NCBI GenBank assembly: GCA_963539215.1
Contig: CAUTJT010000002.1
Coordinates: 62,001-126,000 of the forward strand
Direction of reading: 5' to 3'
Origin: CAURNT01 sp963539215
GTDB lineage: Bacteria; Fusobacteriota; Fusobacteriia; Fusobacteriales; Leptotrichiaceae
Length of the DNA: 64,000 nt
Both the position numbers and the translations under genes were made by a program. The notes under the pieces were generated by a model. That model was given only the letters and a program-made list of their open reading frames with translations, did no database searches and had not been told where the DNA came from. Of the stretch, positions 1 through 6,292 are shown piece after piece. The number at the start of each line of letters is the position of its first letter. The stretch's first letter is position 1.

Positions 1-116
1 AATCTTTTGAATAATTCATATTCTTCTTCAGCACTCAATAATTCGTGACTTTGTAAGTCCGATATATATAGAGAAATTAGATTTATATCATTTTCTTCAT
101 TAATCTTATTGTCCAT
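1..116 (-). CDS. rpoD: RNA polymerase primary sigma factor (RpoD/SigA), N-terminal fragment cut by the window edge
   Basis: Only the first 38 codons are visible. The translation starts MDNKINEEND and continues into ISLYISDLQSHELLSAEEEY..., which fits sigma-70 region 1.2 of primary sigma factors (pattern D/N-xx-x-LY-x-x-x-x-x-x-x-LL-s-x-EEE-x-el). A GGAG ribosome site sits directly before the ATG and overlaps the stop codon of gpsA, eight bases upstream, so the gene is probably cotranscribed with gpsA. There is no long region 1.1, as in Gram-positive SigA. The rest of the protein lies outside the window, so an alternative sigma-70 family member cannot be excluded. Confidence 0.7.
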   Translation of the reverse strand, partial: MDNKINEENDINLISLYISDLQSHELLSAEEEYELFKR

Positions 117-124
117 TTATACTC

Positions 125-1129
125 CTAAAATTCCGATTTCAATTCTCTCGCCATAAATGTAGGTAAAAGATCTTTAACATCATTATTTTCATAAAGTAGA
201 GCATACAATTCTGTGAATACAGGAGCTCTTAAAGAGTATTTTTGTATAATATTATATAATGCTTTTGAAGTAGGAAGCCCTTCTGCAACCATCTTCATTT
301 CATTTATTATCTCATCTACCTTTTTACCTTTACCTATTTCTTCACCAAAATATCTATTTCTACTATGATTACTTGTACATGTAACTATCATATCACCTAT
401 ACCTGTTAACCCTAAGAAAGTATGAGGATTAGCTCCTAAGGCCTTACCTATAAGAACCATTTCATTCATACCACGAGTTAACAGCGCAGCTTTTGTGTTA
501 TCCCCATAACCAAGACCGTCACAAATACCTGCACATATTGCAAGACAATTTTTAATAGCTCCTCCTAATTCTGAACCTATTAAATCAGAACCAGTATAAA
601 CTCTTAATGTTTGCCCTATACTAAATGTATTTTGAACTATTTTTGCAGCTTCCTCATCATTTGAAACAGCAGCTATTGCTGATGGCATATCATTTATAAC
701 CTCTTCTGCATGAGTTGGACCTGCTAGTAAAACATATCTATATTCATTTTTACCTAAAACTTCTTCTATCATTTGAGATATAGTAAGACCACTTGAAATT
801 TCTATACCTTTAGCAACATTAACAAGTATAGTATTTTTATTAATAACACCTTTTAGTTTCATTACTATATTTCTTAAAAACTGAGTTGGAGTTGCTAATA
901 ATATGATATCTATATTTTCTTTTTTTATAGTATCTATAAAATCATCCACAACTTCTATAGTTTCATTTAATCTAAAACCTTTTAAAAAGTTTTTGTTTTC
1001 TCTACTCTCTCTTATTTCATTACGATATTTTTCATTGTATTCCCAAATATAGCATTTACAACCTTTTTTATCTAACAAATAAGTTAAAGCACTTCCCCAA
1101 CTACCTCCACCTATAGTCAATATTTTCAT
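125..1129 (-). CDS. gpsA: Glycerol-3-phosphate dehydrogenase [NAD(P)+]
   Basis: A 334-residue cytosolic enzyme that reduces dihydroxyacetone phosphate to sn-glycerol 3-phosphate for phospholipid synthesis. The N-terminus carries the dinucleotide-binding loop GGGSWGSAL. Further family signatures are LLATPTQ, NVAKGIE, LAGPTHAEE, the catalytic-lysine stretch SELGGAIKN and GLTGIGD. Length is normal for the family. The ATG has a strong AAGGAG site. It follows plsY by 14 bases, which consumes its product, and precedes the sigma factor gene. Confidence 0.96.
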   Translation of the reverse strand: MKILTIGGGSWGSALTYLLDKKGCKCYIWEYNEKYRNEIRESRENKNFLKGFRLNETIEVVDDFIDTIKKENIDIILLATPTQFLRNIVMKLKGVINKNTILVNVAKGIEISSGLTISQMIEEVLGKNEYRYVLLAGPTHAEEVINDMPSAIAAVSNDEEAAKIVQNTFSIGQTLRVYTGSDLIGSELGGAIKNCLAICAGICDGLGYGDNTKAALLTRGMNEMVLIGKALGANPHTFLGLTGIGDMIVTCTSNHSRNRYFGEEIGKGKKVDEIINEMKMVAEGLPTSKALYNIIQKYSLRAPVFTELYALLYENNDVKDLLPTFMARELKSEF

Positions 1130-1143
1130 AAGTTCTCCTTATA

Positions 1144-1746
1144 CTACTTATTTTTCTTAGCCTTGTCGTAAAACTTTTCTTCTTTTCCTTCTAATAAATT
1201 TTTAATATTAGATTTATGTCTCCATATAACTAGAATTCCGACAATTAGTGATAATAAAGATATAACATTATTATACATTATATATGTCAAAATTGGAAGA
1301 AGTGCAGCAACACTTATTGAAGCAAGTGAAACATAACCACTTAAAAAAACCATTAAAAGGAATACTATAAGTAATATAATAATAACTTTTGGAATTAATA
1401 CTAACATAACTCCTAGAGATGTTGCAACTGCTTTTCCTCCCTTAAACTTAAGATATATACTATAACTATGACCTAATATTGCAGCAAGTCCTATTAAAAC
1501 TACATATATATCTTCCAATCCAAAACTTCTAGCAATAATAACAAAAACCATTCCTTTAAAAGCATCAAATATTAATACCATTACTCCTAGTTTCCAACCT
1601 AAAACTCTAGCTGCATTAGTTGCACCTACATTTCCACTTCCAAATTCTCTAACATCTATATTCTTAAAAATTTTACCTATCCATAAAGCATTAGGTATAG
1701 AACCTATTAAATAAGCTAATACAAATAAAACAAAAAATAATACCAT
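1144..1746 (-). CDS. plsY: Glycerol-3-phosphate acyltransferase PlsY
   Basis: An integral membrane enzyme (200 residues, about five hydrophobic segments) that moves an acyl group from acyl phosphate to glycerol 3-phosphate, the first step of phospholipid synthesis in bacteria lacking PlsB. Three family motifs are visible: GSIPNALWIGK near residue 15, the glycine-rich GSGNVGATNAAR near residue 37, and HSYSIYLKFKGGKAVATS near residue 93. Its ATG overlaps the stop of the upstream methyltransferase gene by one base (TAATG), and AAAGGAG precedes it. It is followed by gpsA, so substrate synthesis and use are coupled in one operon. Confidence 0.96.
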   Translation of the reverse strand: MVLFFVLFVLAYLIGSIPNALWIGKIFKNIDVREFGSGNVGATNAARVLGWKLGVMVLIFDAFKGMVFVIIARSFGLEDIYVVLIGLAAILGHSYSIYLKFKGGKAVATSLGVMLVLIPKVIIILLIVFLLMVFLSGYVSLASISVAALLPILTYIMYNNVISLLSLIVGILVIWRHKSNIKNLLEGKEEKFYDKAKKNK

Positions 1747-3110
1747 TATTCTCCTTTCACTAATAGAACTAGAACTTCTATATGATGTGTTTGTGGAAAC
1801 ATATCATAACCTTTTACATATTCTAGTCTATATCCTTTTTCCATTAATATTTTAATATCTCTTGCAAGTGTTGAAGGATTGCAAGAAATATATACTATTT
1901 TAGAAATATTTGATTTACACACACTATCAAGAACAGTATAATCTATACCCTTTCTAGGTGGATCAAATACTATATAATCTATTTTATCTTTTTTCATAAT
2001 CTCATCAATAATATTTTCAACTCTTGCTTCTATAAATTCTACATTTTTAATATTATTATCTTTAACAGTTTTTCTTGCAGCAAGAACTGATGACTTAACT
2101 AACTCTATACCATAAACTTTTTTAGCTTTTAAAGACATTATCATCGATATTGTTCCAGTACCAGAAAAAGCATCTATTATATTTTTATCAGAATAATTTC
2201 CAAGTAAATTTATAGCATCATTATATAATTTAATAGTTTGACTTCTATTTATTTGAAAAAACGAATCTGGATAAATTTTAAAATTAATCCCCATAATATT
2301 TTCTTCAATATAATCATTCCCTACTACTTTATATATTTCTTCACCAAATATTACATTATCTTTTTTATTTTTAACTGATATATATACAGATTTAAGATTA
2401 TCATATTTATTGTAAAAAGATATTAAAAAATCTTTTAATCTATTTAAATTAGATGACTTATTAACTACTATAGCTAATAATAATTCTCCTTTACTATTAT
2501 TTCTAACAACACAAGTCTTAAGCAGACCACTCATATTAATATCATTATATACTTTAAACTCTTTTTTTGTACCTATAAATTTATTCATTTCTAACAACAA
2601 TTCATTAATCATATCATTGCTTTCAATAGATCTTAAATTATATTTATCTGCTACAAATATTTCATGAGATTTTTTTTGATAAAAACCAGTATATATTTTA
2701 CCTTTTATTTTAACAAAAGGTTCTGCTACCTTATTTCTATAATTATATATATCTTCACTTTTTTCAAAAGGAATATTTTCAACTGAAATATTCGCCAAGC
2801 GTTTTAATATATCCTTTAATATTTCTGATTTATATTCAATTTGCTTATCGTATTTCATCATGGCAAAATCACAACCAGAATAATCTTCAAAAGTTATTTT
2901 AACATTATCAACTCTATCTTTAGATGGAATAATTATTTCTTGTATTAATCCTCTACCATAACTTTTATTTAAAGATATCATCTTAACTCGTAAAATATCT
3001 CCTGGTACAGACATAGGAACAAAAATTGCAAATTCATTTACATACCCTAACCCTTCTCCACCAAAAACTAGTTTTTCAATTTTTATTTCTATTATATCAT
3101 TTATTTTCAT
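1746..3110 (-). CDS. rlmD: 23S rRNA (uracil-5-)-methyltransferase, RlmD/RlmCD (TrmA/RumA) family
   Basis: 454 residues. Residues 1 to about 60 form a TRAM RNA-binding domain (ends near VPMSVPGDILRVKM). The C-terminal half is a SAM-dependent methyltransferase with DAFSGTGTISM (SAM loop), FDPPRKG and the nucleophile loop ISCNPSTLARD. It should make 5-methyluridine in 23S rRNA. The four-cysteine iron-sulfur site known from E. coli RlmD is not present; only one cysteine (SGCDFAMMKYD) remains at the expected place, as in several Firmicute homologues. The ATG overlaps the stop of the M20 gene by four bases (ATGA). Which uridine it modifies cannot be read from sequence. Confidence 0.85.
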   Translation of the reverse strand: MKINDIIEIKIEKLVFGGEGLGYVNEFAIFVPMSVPGDILRVKMISLNKSYGRGLIQEIIIPSKDRVDNVKITFEDYSGCDFAMMKYDKQIEYKSEILKDILKRLANISVENIPFEKSEDIYNYRNKVAEPFVKIKGKIYTGFYQKKSHEIFVADKYNLRSIESNDMINELLLEMNKFIGTKKEFKVYNDINMSGLLKTCVVRNNSKGELLLAIVVNKSSNLNRLKDFLISFYNKYDNLKSVYISVKNKKDNVIFGEEIYKVVGNDYIEENIMGINFKIYPDSFFQINRSQTIKLYNDAINLLGNYSDKNIIDAFSGTGTISMIMSLKAKKVYGIELVKSSVLAARKTVKDNNIKNVEFIEARVENIIDEIMKKDKIDYIVFDPPRKGIDYTVLDSVCKSNISKIVYISCNPSTLARDIKILMEKGYRLEYVKGYDMFPQTHHIEVLVLLVKGE

Positions 3111-4279
3111 TTTAAATACTCCAAAGCATTTTTAAATTGTAACATTAAACCAAATCTTATAGCCTCTTCATTTACTTTAAATTTAGGATGATGTAAATCA
3201 TATATAGCATCTATAGATTCATCTCTTACTCCTAATCTATAATAAGAACCCGGAATTTCTTCAAGGAAATAACTTACATCTTCTACATCCATTCTAGCTT
3301 GCTCTATAACTTCAAGTTTTTCTTTTCCAAAAATATCAAGTATATTATTTTCTAAAAATTTAGTTTTTTCAAAATCATTTATTACAGGGTGATAACTTTC
3401 TTTAATATTAATTTCTATACTTGCACCTAAACTTTCAACAAATTTAGGTAAATCTTGTTTTAAAATATCCACTATATATTCTTTAGTTTCCATAGTTAAA
3501 GTTCTTATAGTACCTGTAAGATGAGCTGAATCTGCTACTATATTTACTGCAGTTCCTGCATTAAATGTACCTACTGTAATCACAGCACAATCTCTAGGAT
3601 CAACTTTTCTACTTACTATACTTTGCATATACTCAACAACTTTAGAAGCAACAACTATAGCATCTATTCCTAAATGTGGCATAGCAGCATGACTTGAAAC
3701 ACCTTTTATCGTTAAATCAAAAACAGAAGAAGTCGCATGTAATTTACCATATCTTATCCCTATTTTCCCAACTTCTATTTCAGGAGCTACATGAAAACCA
3801 AAAAGAGCTTCAGCTTTAAAATCTTCATTAACTCCATCTTCTAACATACGTTTAGATCCACCTATAGTCTCTTCTGCAGGTTGAAAGAAAAACTTTACAC
3901 TACCTTTCCACATATTCTTATTTTCTGATAATAATTTAACTAATCCTAGTTGTACACTAGTATGTATATCATGACCACAGGCATGCATTACACCAGAGTT
4001 CAAAGAAGAAAAATCAACACCACTTTCTTCAATAATAGGCAAAGCATCAATATCAGCTCTAAAGGCAATATTCTTACCTTCACCATTATGTATATACGCA
4101 TATACTCCTGTATCTGCAACTCTTTTAAATTCAACATTATGTTTAGCTAAATATGATTGTATAAACTTTGAAGTTTCATATTCTTTTTCACTTAATTCTG
4201 GATATCTATGTATATTTCTTCTAATATTTACAATTTCTGTAAAAATTTCATCTACTTTTTGTTTTATATACTCGTTCAT
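3107..4279 (-). CDS. M20 family metallopeptidase / amidohydrolase (hippurate hydrolase-like)
   Basis: A 390-residue cytosolic metal-dependent hydrolase of the M20D group that splits N-acyl amino acids or related amides. Visible signatures are RRNIHRYPELSEKEYETS at the N-terminus, AFRADIDALPI, HACGHDIHTS (metal ligands), FFQPAEET and the dimerisation lid near residues 180-290. Genes of this type are annotated as hippurate hydrolase, IAA-amino acid hydrolase or N-acetyl-diaminopimelate deacetylase; no dap genes are nearby, so the substrate is open. First gene of an operon with its own promoter and a GGAGG site four bases before ATG. Confidence 0.88.
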   Translation of the reverse strand: MNEYIKQKVDEIFTEIVNIRRNIHRYPELSEKEYETSKFIQSYLAKHNVEFKRVADTGVYAYIHNGEGKNIAFRADIDALPIIEESGVDFSSLNSGVMHACGHDIHTSVQLGLVKLLSENKNMWKGSVKFFFQPAEETIGGSKRMLEDGVNEDFKAEALFGFHVAPEIEVGKIGIRYGKLHATSSVFDLTIKGVSSHAAMPHLGIDAIVVASKVVEYMQSIVSRKVDPRDCAVITVGTFNAGTAVNIVADSAHLTGTIRTLTMETKEYIVDILKQDLPKFVESLGASIEINIKESYHPVINDFEKTKFLENNILDIFGKEKLEVIEQARMDVEDVSYFLEEIPGSYYRLGVRDESIDAIYDLHHPKFKVNEEAIRFGLMLQFKNALEYLK

Positions 4280-4299
4280 GAATCCTCCTATATTCTTTT

Positions 4300-4328
4300 A
4301 TTTTATCATACTTCAAGTTCATAGTAAA
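4300..4328 (-). promoter_or_regulatory. Promoter of the M20-rlmD-plsY-gpsA-rpoD operon
   Basis: Minus-strand -35 box TTTACT (4323-4328) and -10 box TAAAAT (4300-4305) are 17 bases apart, and TGA precedes the -10 box (extended -10). It lies between the mra terminator and the M20 start codon. Confidence 0.65.
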
Positions 4329-4330
4329 TA

Positions 4331-4354
4331 AAAAAATTGCCTAAGCAATTTTTT
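4331..4354 (-). terminator. Rho-independent terminator of the mraZ operon
   Basis: Hairpin AAAAATTGC-TTAG-GCAATTTTT followed by further T residues on the minus strand, just after the stop codon of the ftsL-like gene. Confidence 0.8.
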
Positions 4355-4360
4355 AATTAT

Positions 4361-4690
4361 TTATTTTACAAATTTTAAATCATTGTTAAACACAAATCCA
4401 TTACTTGATGATTCACTTTGAATATTTAAAATATTTGTATTTTTAAGTAATTCTGATTTCATAGAATCTATTTCTCTAAGTGTGTGATTAATTTGTTTAT
4501 CAGCAACATAAACCTTATGAGCAATATTAGTTAATTCTCTATGAGTAAATATATTTAAAATTCCAAAAAATAACACTATTCCAACACCAAAAAATAACAC
4601 AGCCATTGTATGTGCTTCTATATTATTAACAACACTTAATCTTGCTACTCTTACTCTACCTCTATTTATAACTTTTTCTTTACTCATCAT
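4361..4690 (-). CDS. FtsL-like cell division protein
   Basis: A 109-residue bitopic protein. Residues 1-28 are basic and cytoplasmic, residues 29-50 form a transmembrane helix (TMAVLFFGVGIVLFFG), and the rest is an extracytoplasmic helix with leucine/isoleucine heptad spacing (VYVADKQINHTLREIDSMK). Sequence alone is too short to name it, but its place directly after rsmH (one base gap) is the classical place of ftsL in division and cell wall clusters. FtsL would act with FtsB and FtsQ in the divisome. It is the last gene of the operon; no ftsI or mur gene follows. Confidence 0.65.
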   Translation of the reverse strand: MMSKEKVINRGRVRVARLSVVNNIEAHTMAVLFFGVGIVLFFGILNIFTHRELTNIAHKVYVADKQINHTLREIDSMKSELLKNTNILNIQSESSSNGFVFNNDLKFVK

Positions 4691-4691
4691 A

Positions 4692-5624
4692 CTAATTACT
4701 CTCCTTCATAAATACTCTTAATTTTGCTGAATGTGCTCTATTATTTTTTTCTAGTTCACTTACTGTTGATTTAATTGCTTTCCTTGTTAAAACCTTTCCT
4801 AAAGAAATATTATTACATACACAAATAGGTAAATCTTCAGGACATGTACAAGGATTTTCATATTGTCTAAACTTTTCTTTAACCATTCTATCTTCTAAAG
4901 AATGGAATGTTATAACTAACAATCTTCCTCCAGGATTTAATTGTTTTATTGCTTTATCCAACGCATTTTCAAGAACTTCTAATTCTCTATTAACAAATAT
5001 TCTAATAGCTTGAAAAGTTCTTTTAGCAGGATGTTTTTTCATACTTTTACCTATTGCTCTAATAACAATATCAGATAACTCTATAGTAGTTTCTATTTTT
5101 TTATTTTTTCTAGATTCTACTATATACTTTGCAATTCGCCTTGACTTTGGTTCTTCACCATATTTATATAGTATATTTGCAATATCTGATTCAGAAAAAT
5201 CATTAATCACTTCATAAGCACTAAGTTTTTGATTTCTATCCATACGCATATCAAGTTTCGCTTCTTTTTTATAAGAAAACCCTCTTTCATCATCATCTAA
5301 TTGTTTTGATGAAACACCTATATCCATCAAAATTCTATCAACCTTACTAAAACCTGACAAATATATTACAGTATCTAAATTTTCAAAATTATTTTTAAAT
5401 ATTTGAACTTTATCACCATATTTATCTAGTCTTTTTTTAGAAAAATCAATAGCATTTTGATCTTGGTCTATTGCAATTAATTTAGAACCGGGAGTTGAAT
5501 TCATAAGTATACCCTCACTATGTCCACCGCCACCTAACGTACAGTCAACATATACAATATCATTATCTTTATCAATAATATATTCTAATACCTCATCGTA
5601 TAATACGGGCTTATGATATTCCAT
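4692..5624 (-). CDS. rsmH: 16S rRNA (cytosine(1402)-N(4))-methyltransferase RsmH
   Basis: A 310-residue SAM-dependent enzyme (also called MraW) that methylates N4 of C1402 in the ribosomal P site. Signatures are HKPVLYDEVL, the SAM motif DCTLGGGGHSEG, MDIGVSSKQLDDDERGFSY, KRTFQAIRIFVNREL and ITFHSLEDRMVK. The cysteine pairs CTCPEDLPICVCN near the C-terminus are typical. It follows mraZ by 12 bases with AAAGGAG before its ATG. Confidence 0.97.
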   Translation of the reverse strand: MEYHKPVLYDEVLEYIIDKDNDIVYVDCTLGGGGHSEGILMNSTPGSKLIAIDQDQNAIDFSKKRLDKYGDKVQIFKNNFENLDTVIYLSGFSKVDRILMDIGVSSKQLDDDERGFSYKKEAKLDMRMDRNQKLSAYEVINDFSESDIANILYKYGEEPKSRRIAKYIVESRKNKKIETTIELSDIVIRAIGKSMKKHPAKRTFQAIRIFVNRELEVLENALDKAIKQLNPGGRLLVITFHSLEDRMVKEKFRQYENPCTCPEDLPICVCNNISLGKVLTRKAIKSTVSELEKNNRAHSAKLRVFMKESN

Positions 5625-5636
5625 ATCTACTCCTTT

Positions 5637-6044
5637 CTATAAATAAATATCTAAACTTTCTGCAATTTCACTTATTTCACTTGTGCTAATAATATCGTAT
5701 TTTTCTTGAGCCCAAATTTCTACTTGATCTCCCATACCTATTACCATAGCTTTTTTATTAAATTCACCAAAAGATTTTAATGAAGTTTGTATAGTAAATC
5801 TTCCTTGATTATCAAACTCGCATTCTTGAGCTGATCCTATTACAAATCTTTTAACTTTTCTATTTTGGGCTAAATTTAATTTTTCAATCAATTCTTCCCA
5901 TCTATTTTTAGGATAAAGTGTTATTTGACCTTCTGATCCTTTTGTGATGTAAAATGGATCACCATTAAGTGTTTCTCTAAATTTAGCAGGTAACATTAAA
6001 CGTCCTTTAGCATCTATACTACATTCATATTCTCCTATAAACAT
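5637..6044 (-). CDS. mraZ: Transcriptional regulator MraZ
   Basis: 135 residues, two tandem SpoVT-AbrB-like (AbrB/MazE) DNA-binding modules: FIGEYECSIDAKGRLMLPAKFR at the start and a second one containing CEFDNQGRFTI near residue 75. MraZ forms a ring-shaped oligomer, binds repeats in its own promoter, and represses its operon in E. coli. The start codon has GGAGGTG in front. Four phased GTGG boxes lie immediately upstream and are annotated separately; they support autoregulation here. Confidence 0.95.
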   Translation of the reverse strand: MFIGEYECSIDAKGRLMLPAKFRETLNGDPFYITKGSEGQITLYPKNRWEELIEKLNLAQNRKVKRFVIGSAQECEFDNQGRFTIQTSLKSFGEFNKKAMVIGMGDQVEIWAQEKYDIISTSEISEIAESLDIYL

Positions 6045-6064
6045 TTACATCACCTCCAAATTCT

Positions 6065-6098
6065 CCACTTTGTTCCACAATTTTCCACTTTCTACCAC
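6065..6098 (-). promoter_or_regulatory. Four phased MraZ boxes
   Basis: On the minus strand GTGG occurs four times at exactly 10-base steps (plus-strand CCAC at 6065-6068, 6075-6078, 6085-6088 and 6095-6098), mostly within AAAGTGGA-like words. This matches the known architecture of MraZ operators: short direct repeats one helical turn apart (TGGGN5 repeats in E. coli, AAAGTG-type in mollicutes). The boxes lie between the transcription start and the mraZ ribosome site. Confidence 0.75.
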
Positions 6099-6107
6099 TC
6101 TTAATAT

Positions 6108-6136
6108 TTTATACCATACTTTTCCCCATTTTTCAA
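6108..6136 (-). promoter_or_regulatory. mraZ: mraZ promoter
   Basis: Minus-strand -35 box TTGAAA (6131-6136), 17-base spacer, -10 box TATAAA (6108-6113) with TGG just before it (extended -10). The predicted start site is about 6101, right at the first MraZ box. Confidence 0.8.
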
Positions 6137-6219
6137 GGGTTTTAAGCAAATTTTTTATATTTTTTTTATTATTTTTTTTATCAAAAACTTACATCTCTTT
6201 ATATTGTATTCCTCTAAAA

Positions 6220-6245
6220 ACAAAACACTATATATAGTGTTTTGT
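6220..6245. repeat. Perfect 26-bp palindrome (possible second terminator)
   Basis: A perfect inverted repeat with arms ACAAAACACTATA / TATAGTGTTTTGT and no spacer. On the minus strand it is followed by TTTTTAG, so it may act as a second hairpin terminator behind glgP; it could also be an operator site. Confidence 0.55.
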
Positions 6246-6250
6246 AAAAT

Positions 6251-6282
6251 AAAAAGAGTGTAAATAAAATTTACACTCTTTT
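6251..6282 (-). terminator. Rho-independent terminator of glgP
   Basis: Hairpin GAGTGTAAAT-TTT-ATTTACACTC with a perfect 10-bp stem, followed by TTTTTA on the minus strand, 11 bases after the glgP stop codon. Confidence 0.9.
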
Positions 6283-6292
6283 AAAAATATTA

